DNA of 64,000 bases from Nocardia asteroides. Lineage in GTDB: Bacteria > Actinomycetota > Actinomycetes > Mycobacteriales > Mycobacteriaceae. Position numbers and translations under genes: made by a program. Location of the stretch: NCBI GenBank assembly GCA_019930625.1, contig CP082844.1, positions 1,426,001-1,490,000 on the forward strand. Reading direction: 5' to 3'. Numbering within the stretch: the first letter of the stretch is position 1; each line of letters begins with the position of its first letter. A model generated the notes under the pieces. That model did not search any database. It was not told where the DNA came from and was given only the letters and a program-made list of their open reading frames with translations. This document shows positions 28,450 through 43,628 of the stretch, one piece after another.

Positions 28450-29519
28450 CGGCTTCCTCCTACAGTCGTCGAAAAGCGTTGCGGGTCGGCGGCTTCCGCC
28501 TCGGGCAAGGCTGCCCCGCCGAGCAGGCCGGTCACCGCTTCCGCGGTGAGCGGCACGGTCAGCATGCCGTTGCGGCCGTGCCCGGTGGCCGCGATGATCC
28601 GGTCGGTGAGCCGGCCGATCAACGGCAGGTTGTCCGGGCTGCCCGGCCGCGAACCGGCGCTCGCCTCGGCGAGCTCGTATTCGCCGATGCCGGGGAACAC
28701 CGCCTCGGCGTCGGCGATCAGGTCGCGAACGCCCGCGACGGTGACCGCGGTGTCGAAACCCGCCTCGTACTGGGTGGCGCCGACGACGATGCCGTCGGCG
28801 CGCGGCACCAGGTAGACCGGCCGCCCGTGCACCCGCGCCCGAATCACCCGGCGTGGCGCGGGAGCGACGCCCGGCCGTTGCCGCAGGCGCAGGATCTCGC
28901 CCTTGACCGGGCGGACCGGCAGTCCGGGCCACAGCTGCGCCGACGCGGCTCCGGCGGCGAGCACGACTTGGTCGTGCGGAAGTTCCGTCAGCGAGTCTAC
29001 GGACTCGGCGCGCACACCGACGCCCGCCGCCTCGGCCGCCCGCCGCAGCGCGGCGACCAGCTTGCGATTGTCGATCGCGGGTTCGGCGGGCGCGAGCAGC
29101 GCGGCGCGCACCGTTCGGGCCAGGTTCGGTTCCCGCTCGCGGACCCCGGCGCGATCCAGGATGGACAGCTCGTGCCCGCGCCCGCCGACCCAATCGGCCA
29201 CGGTGCGCAGGTCGGCCGCGTCGGCCGCGTCCAGCGCGACGGTCATGGTCTCGTCTGCCACGAAGACCGAAACTCCGGTCGCGGCCTCGAGCCGGGCGGC
29301 GAATCCGGGCCAGCGGGCCAGCGACGCCGCGCCGAACTCGAGCACCCGATCCTCGCCGGGCCAACCCTCCGACAGCGGTGCGAGCATGCCCCCGGCCACC
29401 CAGGAGGCGCCGGTCGCGACCGCCGGATCGAGCAGGGTGACCGACCAACCGGCTTCGGCGGCCCGCCAGGCCACGGCGAGCCCGATGGCGCCGCCACCGA
29501 CGACGGCCAGAGTCCGCAT
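28446..29519 (-). CDS. thiO: Glycine oxidase
   Basis: FAD enzyme of 357 residues that oxidises glycine to dehydroglycine for thiazole synthesis in aerobes. The N-terminal [20 protein letters not shown] is the FAD-binding motif, and the C-terminal [19 protein letters not shown] is the usual D-amino-acid-oxidase-type closing segment. The ATG at 29519 has AGGAGG about 11 nt upstream. It heads the thiO-thiS-thiG operon and is divergent from thiE across 57 bp. Confidence 0.92.
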
Positions 29520-29550
29520 CCGATCCACCTGCCTCCTGTTTCGCATCCCC

Positions 29551-29569
29551 ACGGTAGCGCGGCTACCGT
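29551..29569. promoter_or_regulatory. Symmetric divergent thiO/thiE promoter
   Basis: ACGGTAGC-GCG-GCTACCGT is an exact 8-bp dyad. It provides the hexamer TACCGT, which fits the actinobacterial -10 pattern TAnnnT, on each strand facing outward. The forward one lies 7 nt before the thiE GTG, so thiE may be leaderless. The short space leaves no room for a TPP riboswitch. Confidence 0.5.
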
Positions 29570-29576
29570 CGAAGGC

Positions 29577-30275
29577 GTGCAACCCTCCCACCCGAATCGA
29601 CCCGCCTCGCCGCGGGAACGTCTGGCGAACGCGCTCCTGTATCTCTGCACCGACGCACGCCGGGAGAAGGGCGATCTGGCCAAGTTCGCCGAGGCGGCGT
29701 TCGCGGGCGGAGTCGACATCATCCAGCTCAGAGACAAGGGATCGGCGGGCGAGGCCCAGTTCGGCCCGCTGGAGGCCAAGGCCGAGCTCGGCGCGCTCGC
29801 CGAGTTGAAGGCCGCCGCGCGCAGGCACGGCGGCCTGGTCGCGGCGAACGATCGCGCCGACATCGCCCTCGCCTCGGGCGCCGACGTGCTGCATCTCGGC
29901 CAGGCCGACCTCCCGCCCTGGTACGCGCGCCGGATACTCGGACCGGACGTGGTGATCGGACGATCCACGCACAATCGCGCGCAGGCCGGACTCGCCGCGA
30001 TCGATGAGCACATCGATTACTTCTGCACCGGCCCCATCTGGGCGACCCCGACCAAACCCGGCAGGCAGGCGGCCGGTCCCGAACTGGTCCGATCGACGGC
30101 GGATGCCCATCCCACCCGGCCTTGGTTCGCGATCGGCGGGATCAACGCCGACAACCTCGCGCAAGTGCTGGAGGCCGGGGCGAAGCGGGTCGTCGTGGTG
30201 CGCGCGATCACCGAGGCCCGCGATCCGGAAGCCGCGGCGCGCGAACTCAAAACGGCCCTGCTCGCGAACGCGTGA
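29577..30275 (+). CDS. thiE: Thiamine phosphate synthase
   Basis: Joins HMP-PP (from ThiD) and thiazole phosphate (from ThiG) to thiamine phosphate. TIM-barrel protein of 232 residues with [34 protein letters not shown], and [14 protein letters not shown] with FAIGGI, all typical. The GTG at 29577 follows a -10-like TACCGT by 7 nt and has no ribosome binding site, pointing to leaderless translation. Divergent from thiO; its stop is 9 bp from the convergent Nudix gene. Confidence 0.93.
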   Translation: MQPSHPNRPASPRERLANALLYLCTDARREKGDLAKFAEAAFAGGVDIIQLRDKGSAGEAQFGPLEAKAELGALAELKAAARRHGGLVAANDRADIALASGADVLHLGQADLPPWYARRILGPDVVIGRSTHNRAQAGLAAIDEHIDYFCTGPIWATPTKPGRQAAGPELVRSTADAHPTRPWFAIGGINADNLAQVLEAGAKRVVVVRAITEARDPEAAARELKTALLANA

Positions 30276-30284
30276 GCGCAGCGG

Positions 30285-30977
30285 TCAGGACAGCACCTGC
30301 CCGCGGGTGAACGAAAGCGCGGTCTCCACCGCGGTGTTTCCGCTCTGCGCGGGCTCGACGACCTGCGCGTCCGGCTCGTCGATGATCCTGGCGTAGTCGC
30401 CAGGACCGGCCGGATCCGAGTGCAGCCAGACGAACCCGAGACCGGCGAGGTCCAGCGTGCGCGGCAGCGCGGCGGCCACGGCGCGGTCCTCGCCGATCTC
30501 GGCGAGCAGCACCCGTGCGGGTGCGGCGCGCAGGGTGGGCCAGGATGCGGCGAAGCCCGGATGCAGGGGACGGGCCTCCACCTCGTCCTCCGGGACCCAC
30601 GCCAGCTCGGTGCTCTCGCGATTCCCCGTGGTCGGCAGGGTCATGACCGCGTCGGCGACGACCGTCGTATAGGTCCAGCCGCTCAGGGCCGACGCCGTCA
30701 CCCGCTCGGCGCGCACCCGGATGTCGTCGGCATCGATCCCCGCCTCCTCCCATGCCTCGCGCACCGCCGCGTGCACGGGCGTCTCATGGCTGTCGCGTGC
30801 CCCGCCGGGCAAGGCCCATGTTCCGCCCTGATGACTCCAGAGGGCGCGGTGTTGCAGCAGTACCGCCGAACCGCCGTCGGCGAGCGGAGCGCGCAGGAGA
30901 AGTCCGGCGGCGCCGAAGCGACCCCAGTGCCGCAATCCGTCGGGGCCACGCGACCAACCGTCACCGTCACCACGCAT
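30285..30977 (-). CDS. mutT3: Nudix hydrolase, MutT3-like
   Basis: Pyrophosphohydrolase of 230 residues. The Nudix box is complete: GGARDSHETPVHAAVREAWEEAG (G-x5-E-x7-REUxEE form, near residues 58-80). It sits between thiE and glnX exactly where M. tuberculosis has Rv0413 (mutT3), hence the symbol. The family cleans up damaged dNTPs such as 8-oxo-dGTP or other nucleoside diphosphate derivatives; the specificity cannot be read here. Confidence 0.87.
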   Translation of the reverse strand: MRGDGDGWSRGPDGLRHWGRFGAAGLLLRAPLADGGSAVLLQHRALWSHQGGTWALPGGARDSHETPVHAAVREAWEEAGIDADDIRVRAERVTASALSGWTYTTVVADAVMTLPTTGNRESTELAWVPEDEVEARPLHPGFAASWPTLRAAPARVLLAEIGEDRAVAAALPRTLDLAGLGFVWLHSDPAGPGDYARIIDEPDAQVVEPAQSGNTAVETALSFTRGQVLS

Positions 30978-31161
30978 CTCGTACCCATCCTCGTCCAGCT
31001 ACGACACTGTCCCGCCCCGCTTCCTCCCAACCGGGGGTGTTTCACACGCCGCGGCGCCCGTACGACCACAATAAACTCCGCACCAATACGCACGGGTGGA
31101 CCGGATATACGGTCGAGCCGTCGAAAAAACCGCGTTTGCGGCCCAAACTGGGGAGGTGGAC

Positions 31162-32540
31162 ATGGCTAGCTCCGAGCCGACGACGGCCGAACTCCGGCCG
31201 TCGTCCGCGCCCGAGCCCGCCGGTCGGGACGATCCGGGCGGGCTGAGCGTCGCGGTGGTTCGCGAACGTATCGACCTGGCCAACTTGCTCTCGTTCGCCA
31301 ATTCCTCACCGGGACGGCTGATCGCGCTCGGACTGCTGCTCATCGGCCTGTGCCTGGCCGCGGGTTCGGTGACCGCCGCGACGGTCGGCGACCGCCAGCA
31401 GAGCCTGGACGTCTTGCTCTACAACACCGAACCGGACGCCCACTCCGCACATCGGCTCTACACCTCGCTGTCGATCGCCGACGCCGCCGCCAGCACCGCC
31501 TTCATCGCGGGCGGGCTGGAACCGCAGGCGGTACGGGATCGCTACACGCAGGCGATGGGCGAGGCGGCCGCGGAATTGGTGACCCAGTCCGACCGCGCCG
31601 TCGGGCCGAACGCGGCGAGCGATCCGGATTCCCGGCTGCGCACCGGCATAGTTACCGGGCTGCCGGTGTACTCGGGTCTGGTGGAGACCGCACGGACGAA
31701 CAATCGCAGCGGATATCCGGTCGGGGCCGCGTATTTGAGCGAGGCGTCCAACCAGATGCAGACGACGCTGCTCCCGATGGCCGAGGAATTGCACAATCAT
31801 CGCTCGGCGGCGGTGACGGCCGCGCAGCGCAACCACGTGCGGCCACCGTGGCCCGCGATCGGCCTGCTGATCCTCACCCTCGGCGTGCTGGTCTGGGTCC
31901 AGCGGGATCTGGCGCGTCGCTGGCGGCGGGTGCTCAATCCGGGCCTGCTGCTCGCCTCGGCCGCCATGCTGATCCTGCTGGCCTGGACGGTGATCGCGGG
32001 CTCGGTGTCGGCGACGTCGATGATCAGCGCACGCGACGACGGCGCGGTGCCCTCCTCGCGGCTGACCGAGAGCCGGATCCTGGCCCAGCAGGCGCGGGCG
32101 GCGGAGACGTTGAAGCTGGTGCGCCGGGACGCGACCGGCGACTACGACCGCACCTACGACGCGGACATCGAGCGGCTGGCCGATCTGATCGGCAACTACC
32201 CGGATTCCGCGCCCGCGGCGGGCGAGGTGCGCAACGCCGTTCCGGCGCTGGCTCGCTGGCGGGTGGCGCATCAGCGCATGAACGACGCGCTGGCGAAGGG
32301 CGATTTCAACAGCGCGGCCGCGGTGACGACCGGCCCCGGCTCCGCGGACGCCACCGCGCAGGTGGAGGCGCTGGACCGTTCACTCGAGCAAGGCATCGCG
32401 CAGACCCGGGACACGCTGCGCGACGAGATCTCCCAGGCGGCACGGGTCCTGGACTTCTTGGGAGCGGGAGCGATGGTGCTCGGCATTCTGGCGGCGGTCT
32501 ATGTGGGACTAGGCATGTGGCCCCGGCTCCGGGAGTACCG

Positions 32541-32544
<4 letters not shown>
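31162..32544 (+). CDS. glnX: Membrane sensor protein GlnX
   Basis: Membrane protein of 460 residues, the Rv0412c counterpart. After a polar N-terminus come a helix at ~52-75, a large extracytoplasmic helical domain, two helices in the middle (about 232-290), a second extracytoplasmic region and a final helix near 438-455. In mycobacteria GlnX works with GlnH to pass an amino-acid signal (aspartate/glutamate) to the kinase PknG. The ATG at 31162 has GGGGAGG 5 nt upstream. ATGA overlap with glnH. Confidence 0.9.
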
Positions 32545-37361
<4,817 letters not shown>

Positions 37362-37468
37362 CCCGCCTCCTGTGTCCCGCGCGGCGCCCGCACCCGGCGG
37401 GCTCGCCGCACTCGCACGGCAACCACGATCACGACGCGATCATTCCGCGTCGCCCGCTCGCGGCGGCA

Positions 37469-39541
37469 TCAGCTGTCCTGCGCCTGGATGGCGGTGATCG
37501 CCACGGTGTTGACGATGTCGGCCACCAGCGCGCCGCGGGACAGATCGTTGACCGGCTTGCGCAGCCCTTGCAGCACCGGGCCGATCGCGATCGCGCCCGC
37601 GCTGCGCTGCACCGCCTTGTAGGTGTTGTTGCCGGTATTGAGGTCGGGAAACACGAACACCGTCGCGCGCCCGGCGACTTCGGAATCGGGCAGCTTGGTA
37701 TCGGCGACAGTCGGTTCGATCGCGGCGTCGTATTGGATCGGCCCTTCCACCGGCAGCTCCGCCGCGCGCTCACGCACCAGCTTGGTCGCCACGCGCACCT
37801 TGTCCACATCCGCCCCGCTGCCCGATTCGCCGGTCGAGTACGACAGCATCGCGACCCTGGGTTCGATGCCGAAGCGGCCGGCGGTCGCCGCGGAGGAGAT
37901 CGCGATGTCGGCCAGTTGCTGAGCGCTGGGGTCCGGCACGACCGCGCAGTCGCCGTACGCGAGGACCCGGTCGGCCAGGCACATGAGGAACACGCTGGAG
38001 ACGGTGGAGACCCCCGGCACCGTTTTGATGATCTCGAGCGACGGCCGGATGGTGTGCGCCGTGGTGTGCGCCGCACCCGAGACCATGCCGTCGGCGATCC
38101 CCTTGTACACCATCATGGTGCCGAAATACGAGATGTCGGCGACGGTTTCGCGCGCCCGCTCCAGCGTCATGCCCTTGTGTTTGCGCAGTTCGGCGTACTC
38201 GGCGGCGAACTCGTCCAGGTAGCCGGAGCTGCGCGGGTCGAGCACCTCCGCGGCGGAGATGTCCACCCCCAGTTCGGCGGCGCGGGCGCGCACGGCGGTC
38301 TCGTCGCCGAGGATGACCAGGTCGGCGATCTTGCGCTGGAGCACCCGGCCCGCCGCACGCAGGATGCGGTCGTCGTCGCCCTCCGGCAGCACGATGCGCT
38401 TGCGATCGGCCCGCGCGCGCTCGATGAGCTGGTACTCGAACATCTGCGGCGTCACCACCGAGCTGGGCGGAACGTCGATGCGCCGCAACAGCTCCGCGGC
38501 GTCCACGCGCTGTTCCATCAGCGCGAGGGCCGTGTCGACCTTGCGCGGGTTGCCCGCGGACATGCGACCACGGGTGCGGTACGCCGCGCCCGCCGTGTCG
38601 TAGGTGCCGAGATCGGTGGTGAGGATCGGCAGCTTGGGCTTGAGGCCGGTCATCAGTCGCGCCACCGCGGGATGCGGCAGCAGGCCGCCGTTCATGATGA
38701 TGCCCGACAATGACGGAAAGCCCTCGGCCTCATGCGCGTTGACGACGCTGAGCAGCACATCCGAGCGGTCGCCAGGGGCGATCACGACGACGCCCTCGAC
38801 CAGCCGCTCCAGGATGTGCTCGGCCGTCATGCCGCCGACCATGACTTTCAGCGCCTCGCGGTGCAGCAACTCCGGATCGCCGCTGTACATCTCGCCGCCG
38901 ACGGCCGTGCACAGCTCGGCCATGGTGGGCGCGATCAGCAGCGGGACCTCGGGCAGCGTCCACGACGGGACGCCGAAATCGCGCAGCGCCGCGCACACCT
39001 CCTCCAGTCGCTCCGGGTCGCAGCGATTGGCGATGATGGCGACCAGCTGCGCGTGCTCGTGCGACAGCTCGGCCGCGCACAGCTCGGCCAGCTGCTTCAC
39101 CTCGGCCGGGGTGCGGTCCGCGCCGCGCACCACCAGCAGCACCGGTGCACCCAGATTGACCGCGATCCTGGCGTTGAAGCGCAGTTCGCTGGGGCTGGCC
39201 ACGTCGGTGTAGTCGCTGCCGACCACGACCACCGCGTCGCACATCTTCGCGACCTCGTGGAAGCGCATGACGATCTCGCTGATCGCGGCGTCCGGGTCGG
39301 CGTGCACCTGCTCGTAGGTGGTGCCGATCGCCTGCGCGTAGTCGATGTCGGCCGTACTGTGCTCGAGCAGCAGCTCGAGAATGTAGTCGGGCTCGGTGGT
39401 CGAGCGCGTGATCGGACGGAACACCCCGACCCGCGCGGTCGTCGCGCACAGCATCTGCAGTACCCCGAGCGCCACCGTCGATTTACCGGTGTCGCCTTCG
39501 GGAGAGGCGATGTACACGGCGGATGGAGCGTTGTCGGCCAT
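37469..39541 (-). CDS. pta: Phosphate acetyltransferase
   Basis: Makes acetyl phosphate from acetyl-CoA. Long-form enzyme of 690 residues: an N-terminal P-loop-like domain (YIASPEGDTGKSTVALGVLQ), a central DRTGG domain (~220-330), and the C-terminal catalytic PTA domain (from about 370, with RIVLPEGDDDRILRAAG and FVFPDLNTGNNTYKAVQ). The ATG at 39541 is the first plausible start. Works with AckA in acetate overflow and re-use. Confidence 0.94.
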   Translation of the reverse strand: MADNAPSAVYIASPEGDTGKSTVALGVLQMLCATTARVGVFRPITRSTTEPDYILELLLEHSTADIDYAQAIGTTYEQVHADPDAAISEIVMRFHEVAKMCDAVVVVGSDYTDVASPSELRFNARIAVNLGAPVLLVVRGADRTPAEVKQLAELCAAELSHEHAQLVAIIANRCDPERLEEVCAALRDFGVPSWTLPEVPLLIAPTMAELCTAVGGEMYSGDPELLHREALKVMVGGMTAEHILERLVEGVVVIAPGDRSDVLLSVVNAHEAEGFPSLSGIIMNGGLLPHPAVARLMTGLKPKLPILTTDLGTYDTAGAAYRTRGRMSAGNPRKVDTALALMEQRVDAAELLRRIDVPPSSVVTPQMFEYQLIERARADRKRIVLPEGDDDRILRAAGRVLQRKIADLVILGDETAVRARAAELGVDISAAEVLDPRSSGYLDEFAAEYAELRKHKGMTLERARETVADISYFGTMMVYKGIADGMVSGAAHTTAHTIRPSLEIIKTVPGVSTVSSVFLMCLADRVLAYGDCAVVPDPSAQQLADIAISSAATAGRFGIEPRVAMLSYSTGESGSGADVDKVRVATKLVRERAAELPVEGPIQYDAAIEPTVADTKLPDSEVAGRATVFVFPDLNTGNNTYKAVQRSAGAIAIGPVLQGLRKPVNDLSRGALVADIVNTVAITAIQAQDS

Positions 39542-39750
39542 GACCGAGAGCTTAGTGAACCGGCGGCTACCGGGCCGTGCCACGCGACGGTCGGCACCGG
39601 CCGCGTGACCCGGGCCTCTCCCGCTCGAGAGCGGGTCCAGCGCGACGCGGACCTGCTCGGGGCGAGTCCCGACGCGACGGGTTCGCCGCGACAACGAGAG
39701 CGCGAGCAGCGCCGCCTCCCGAAGCCGCCGTGGCCGTTGCCGCTCGCCGC

Positions 39751-39756
39751 TATAGT
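39751..39756 (+). promoter_or_regulatory. -10 element of the nitroreductase gene
   Basis: TATAGT fits TAnnnT and ends 6 nt before the ATG at 39763, so the transcript is probably leaderless. No clear -35 was seen. Confidence 0.5.
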
Positions 39757-39762
39757 CCGGGC

Positions 39763-40269
39763 ATGGCTGAGCAATTTCCGGATCGGCAGTGGGGTTCGCG
39801 CACCAACCTATACGCCCGCGCGGCAAGTAGATTCGCGGCTACGAAGCTCGGTTCCCGGCTCGTCCGCGCCCTCACCCCGCTGGACCGGGCGGTCCTGGAA
39901 CGCACCCACGCCAAATACACCGTGCTCGGACCGATCGGCGCGCCGGTCATCCTGCTCACCACCATCGGTCGCAAATCCGGCCGACCGCGCACGCAGCCGC
40001 TGCTGTACGTGCACGACGGCGACACGCTCTACGTGATCGGCAGCAATTTCGGCCAGGCCCATCACCCCGCCTGGACCGCCAATCTGCTGGCGAACCCCAA
40101 GGCGACAGTCGCCATTGCGGGCCGGCGCTTCGAGGTAACCGCCACCCCCGTCGAGGACCCGGATAAAACCGCCATCTTCCAGCGCTTCGTCGACATCACC
40201 GGCGCCTACGCCGCCTACCGCTCCCGCACCACCCGCGACCTGCGCATCTTCGCCCTCCGCCGGGCGTGA
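39763..40269 (+). CDS. Deazaflavin (F420)-dependent nitroreductase family protein
   Basis: Ddn-like split-beta-barrel protein of 168 residues. LLTTIGRKSGRPRTQPLLYV, GSNFGQAHHPAWTANLLANP and a basic N-terminus match the F420H2-dependent nitroreductase/quinone reductase family of mycobacteria and nocardiae (Rv3547 Ddn type). It is convergent with fgd1, the enzyme that regenerates F420H2. The physiological substrate is unknown; menaquinone reduction is suggested for some relatives. Confidence 0.88.
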   Translation: MAEQFPDRQWGSRTNLYARAASRFAATKLGSRLVRALTPLDRAVLERTHAKYTVLGPIGAPVILLTTIGRKSGRPRTQPLLYVHDGDTLYVIGSNFGQAHHPAWTANLLANPKATVAIAGRRFEVTATPVEDPDKTAIFQRFVDITGAYAAYRSRTTRDLRIFALRRA

Positions 40270-40279
40270 TCGCGCGAGT

Positions 40280-40320
40280 GGCACACCGTCGCGGCCGAGA
40301 AGGCCACCGCGTGGTGTGCC
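40280..40320. terminator. Bidirectional hairpin between convergent F420 genes
   Basis: GGCACACC (40280-40287) pairs with GGTGTGCC (40313-40320), and the interior adds CGCGG/CCGCG and GGCC pairs. It sits 11 bp past one stop and 13 bp from the other, so it can end both transcripts. Confidence 0.65.
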
Positions 40321-40332
40321 GGTCGGGAAACG

Positions 40333-41343
40333 TCAGGCCAGCGCGCGCAGGCGGGGGGCCAGGTCGCGTTGGAAGAGGTCGAGGAAGCGCCGCTGGTCGT
40401 GGCCGGGGGCGTGGAAGACCAGGTGGTTGAGGCCGGCGTCGAGGTAGGGCTTGATCTGTTCGACCGCTTGGTCGGGGTCGCTCGCGACGATCCAGCGCTT
40501 GGCGATCTGTTCGATCGGCAGCGCGTCGGCGGCGGCCTCCATCTCGATCGGGTCGGTGATGCTGTGCTTCTGTTCCGCGGTGAGCGAGAGCGGTGCCCAG
40601 AAGCGGGTGTTCTCCCGGGCCAGTTCCGGGTCGGTGTCGTAGGAGAGCTTGATCTCGATCATCCGATCGATGTCCTCCACGCCGCGTCCGGCCTTCGCCG
40701 CGCCCTCGGCGACCGCGGGCATCAGCTTCTCGGTGTAAAGATCCATGCCCTTGCCCGAGGTGCAGATGAACCCGTCACCCGCGCGCCCGGCGTATCGCGC
40801 GACCAGCGGGCCGCCCGCCGCGACGTAGATCGGGATGCCACCCTTGGGCACGTCGTAGATGGAGGCGCCGACGGTCTTGTAGTACTGCCCGTCGAAGTCG
40901 ACGCGGTCGCCGGTCCACAGGGCGCGCATCAGGTCGACCGCCTCGCGCAGACGCGCGAAACGCTCCTTGAACTCCGGCCATTCGCCGGTGTACCCGGTGG
41001 CGATCTCGTTGAGCGCCTCGCCGGTGCCGACGCCGAGCATGACCCGCTCCGGATACAGGCAGCCCATGGTGGCGAACGCCTGGGCGATCACCGCGGGGTT
41101 GTAGCGGAAGGTGGGGGTGAGCACCGAGGTGCCGAGTTGGATGCGCTTGGTGCGCTCGCCGACCGCGGCCAACCAGGCCAGCGAGAACGGCGCGTGCCCG
41201 CCCTTGTGCCGCCACGGCTGGAAGTGGTCGCTCACGGTGGCGCTGTCCAGGCCGTGTTCCTCGGCCAGCACCGCGATCTCCACGAGTTCACGCGGACCGA
41301 ACTGCTCCGCCGATGCCTTGTATCCGAGCTTGAGTCCGCTCAT
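40333..41343 (-). CDS. fgd1: F420-dependent glucose-6-phosphate dehydrogenase
   Basis: Oxidises glucose-6-phosphate to 6-phosphogluconolactone while reducing F420. The 336-residue luciferase-like TIM barrel has the same length as M. tuberculosis FGD1, and the known active-site residues fall at the same numbers: His40 and Trp44 (SDHFQPW) and Glu109 (GVGTGEA). The ATG at 41343 has GGAG 8 nt upstream. It supplies F420H2 to reductases such as the convergent Ddn-like protein. Gene order with pta-ackA-pknG matches Rv0407-Rv0410c. Confidence 0.96.
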   Translation of the reverse strand: MSGLKLGYKASAEQFGPRELVEIAVLAEEHGLDSATVSDHFQPWRHKGGHAPFSLAWLAAVGERTKRIQLGTSVLTPTFRYNPAVIAQAFATMGCLYPERVMLGVGTGEALNEIATGYTGEWPEFKERFARLREAVDLMRALWTGDRVDFDGQYYKTVGASIYDVPKGGIPIYVAAGGPLVARYAGRAGDGFICTSGKGMDLYTEKLMPAVAEGAAKAGRGVEDIDRMIEIKLSYDTDPELARENTRFWAPLSLTAEQKHSITDPIEMEAAADALPIEQIAKRWIVASDPDQAVEQIKPYLDAGLNHLVFHAPGHDQRRFLDLFQRDLAPRLRALA

Positions 41344-41598
41344 CTGCCACGCTCCTCGCGTTTCGTTTCGCTGCCATCGCGATCCGTCATCGACAGTAGC
41401 CAACGCTGCCGCCGCCCCTGCCGATGGCCCGGCGCGGATGATCTTCGCAGTGGGGCGATCGCAGGCCCACCTCGACCGGCCGTAACAGGAGAACGCCGTG
41501 CCGGGGGTGGAATGTTTCTGCGGCCGAAGATGCCGACGGCACCGGCCCGGCCGGTCGTGCCGGTTTCGGTCGCGGGGCGATAGCGGATAATGGCCCGC

Positions 41599-42399
41599 GT
41601 GACCGCAGACGACGAGCCGATCCTGTCCTACTTGACCGATATGGACGGCGTGCTGGTGCACGAGGACCACCTCATCCCGGGCGCCGACAAGTTCCTCGCC
41701 GAACTGCGCGCCAACGAGACGCCGTTCCTGGTGCTGACGAACAATTCGATCCGCACCCCGCGCGATCTCCAGGCGCGGCTGCGCCACACCGGCCTGGACA
41801 TCCCGGAAGAAGCGATCTGGACCTCCGCGCTGGCCACCGCTACCTTTCTGAGCGAACAGCGGCCGAACGGAACCGCCTACGTGGTGGGCGAATCCGGGCT
41901 CACCACCGCCTTGCACGAGATCGGCTATGTGCTGACCGACAGCGATCCGGACTACGTCGTGCTCGGCGAGACCCGCACGTACTCCTTCGAGGCGATCACC
42001 ACCGCGATCCGGTTGGTCGAGCGAGGGGCCCGTTTCATCGCGACGAACCCGGACCCGACCGGGCCGTCCCGCGAAGGTTCGCTGCCCGCGACCGGCTCGG
42101 TGGCCGCGCTGATCACCCGCGCGACCGGCCGCGAACCGTACTACGTCGGCAAGCCGAACCCGCTGATGATGCGCTCCGCATTGCGTCGCATCGGCGCGCA
42201 CTCCCAGTCCTCGGTGATGATCGGCGACCGGATGGACACCGATGTCATCTCGGGGCTGGAAGCGGGCATGCGCACCATCCTGGTCACCTCCGGCATCTCC
42301 ACCCGCGCGTCCTTCGAGGCCTACCCCTACCGGCCCACGATGGTGGTGGACTCCGTCGCCGACCTGATCGGCAAGACCAAGTCCCCGTTCACGGCCTGA
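41599..42399 (+). CDS. HAD-family hydrolase, NagD-like (subfamily IIA)
   Basis: Phosphatase of 266 residues. Motif I DMDGV (Asp14 and Asp16), motif II in VLTNNS, and the C-terminal [12 protein letters not shown] and [18 protein letters not shown] are typical of NagD/p-nitrophenylphosphatase-type enzymes with a C2 cap. A GATAAT box (41586-41591) ends 7 nt before the GTG at 41599, so a leaderless start there is preferred; the ATG at 41590 lies within the -10 box. Substrate unknown (nucleotides or sugar phosphates in relatives). Confidence 0.85.
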   Translation: MTADDEPILSYLTDMDGVLVHEDHLIPGADKFLAELRANETPFLVLTNNSIRTPRDLQARLRHTGLDIPEEAIWTSALATATFLSEQRPNGTAYVVGESGLTTALHEIGYVLTDSDPDYVVLGETRTYSFEAITTAIRLVERGARFIATNPDPTGPSREGSLPATGSVAALITRATGREPYYVGKPNPLMMRSALRRIGAHSQSSVMIGDRMDTDVISGLEAGMRTILVTSGISTRASFEAYPYRPTMVVDSVADLIGKTKSPFTA

Positions 42400-42429
42400 T
42401 CTGGTGCGCGACAGCCGCCCACCAGATCA
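42397..42429 (+). terminator. Hairpin at the stop of the HAD gene
   Basis: TGATCTGGTG (42397-42406) pairs exactly with CACCAGATCA (42420-42429), and the left arm includes the stop codon. It lies between convergent genes. Confidence 0.6.
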
Positions 42430-42525
42430 GGGCTGGACGCTTCCGGTCCGAACACCGTCACGCGCACCGAGCGGCCGTGATGCGTGATTCCTTCTGCGCT
42501 CGAGCCATTCGAGGAAATCCCGCCC

Positions 42526-42975
42526 TCAGTCGGCGTCGGTGGTGATCGCGTTCATCGCGGCGGACAGCTTCGTGAGCATCTCGACGGTGCGCGCGAGCTG
42601 CTCGGGGCCGAGTTCGTCCGCGAGCCGTTCGGACATCACTTTGTGCTGCGGGTCGATGCGGCGGACCGCGGCCAGCCCCGCGTCGGTGACTGCGACGAGT
42701 TTCGCGCGGCGGTGCGCGGGGTTGGGACGGTATTCGGCCAGTCCCTTGTCCACCAGCAGATCCGCGATGCGCTGCACGCTCTGGCGGGTGATGCCCATTT
42801 CGCGGGCGATCCCGGCGACGGGCAGCGGCGTCCGCAACACCGCGCCCAGCACCTGCCACCAAGCGGCGGTGAGACCCGCCGGTCGCGCCAGTTCCTCGGC
42901 CACCGCGAGGAACTGACCGTTCAAACGGAACGACGTGATCGCCGCCGTGGCGAACAGCTCCTGTTCACCGGTCAT
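42526..42975 (-). CDS. MarR-family regulator
   Basis: Regulator of 149 residues with a winged helix: LTAAWWQVLGAVLRTPLPVAGIAREMGITRQSVQRIADLLVDKGLAEYRPNPAHRRAKLV. The ATG at 42975 (MTGEQELF) has GGAGG 6 nt upstream; a GTG at 43002 overlapping the DJ-1 stop is an alternative. It is the second gene of a two-gene unit behind the DJ-1-type gene, whose promoter holds two matched operators, so autoregulation is likely. Confidence 0.87.
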   Translation of the reverse strand: MTGEQELFATAAITSFRLNGQFLAVAEELARPAGLTAAWWQVLGAVLRTPLPVAGIAREMGITRQSVQRIADLLVDKGLAEYRPNPAHRRAKLVAVTDAGLAAVRRIDPQHKVMSERLADELGPEQLARTVEMLTKLSAAMNAITTDAD

Positions 42976-42998
42976 GCCGAGCCTCCGATATCCCTCGC

Positions 42999-43628
42999 TC
43001 ACGCATGCTGCGCGTCGTACTCCGCGAGCACCGCCCACCCGGCCGGATCGGCGTGGGCGAACAATCGGTACCAGCCGTCGAGCACACGCGGCTCGTACAC
43101 CCCGAGCCTGCCGAGCACCTCGCGCGCGAATTCGAACGGCGCGCTCGCACTGGCGGTGATCACGTCACCGTCGGTGACGGCAGGCTCGTCGACATAGTGC
43201 TCGGCGCCCGAATACCCGCTGTAGAGCAGGAATTCCGCGACATTGCTGGTGTGCCTGCGCGTATCGAGCAGGCCCGCCTTGGCCAAGCCGAACGTCGCCC
43301 CGCAGATCGCGGCGACCGGAACACCCGCGTCCACGAACTCGCGCGCCTTGTGGGCGAACGGCTCCAGCTCCGGCCCCTCCCAGGTCTCGGCGCCCGGCAG
43401 GACCAGCATCGCGCTGTCGGCGGGCGTGAGATCGGCGAGCACGAGGTCCGGCACGATGCGCATCCCGCCCATCGTTGTGATCGGTTCCGCCGTCGGGCCG
43501 ACGGTCCGCACCTGCCAGGTTCCCGGCTCCCGATGCCAGCTCGACTTGTTGATGTGCGCGGTGGCCGCGCCGACCTCCCAGTCGGCGAGCGTGTCGTAAA
43601 CGGCCATGTGCACTGTCTTCGTGGTCAT
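42999..43628 (-). CDS. DJ-1/PfpI family protein
   Basis: Class I glutamine-amidotransferase-like protein of 209 residues. The nucleophile elbow AAICGATFG contains Cys109; the acidic partner region VLPGAETWEG is present. Members are proteases, deglycases, isonitrile hydratases or sensors, so function is open. It is transcribed with the MarR gene from a promoter carrying a double TGACA-N6-TGTCA operator that reaches into the start codon. Confidence 0.87.
   Translation of the reverse strand: MTTKTVHMAVYDTLADWEVGAATAHINKSSWHREPGTWQVRTVGPTAEPITTMGGMRIVPDLVLADLTPADSAMLVLPGAETWEGPELEPFAHKAREFVDAGVPVAAICGATFGLAKAGLLDTRRHTSNVAEFLLYSGYSGAEHYVDEPAVTDGDVITASASAPFEFAREVLGRLGVYEPRVLDGWYRLFAHADPAGWAVLAEYDAQHA

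Noticed and set aside
29520..29576. TPP riboswitch expected ahead of thi genes
   Set aside because: The divergent space is 57 bp and lacks the conserved CUGAGA and ACCUGAUC-type blocks; none was seen before thiD either.
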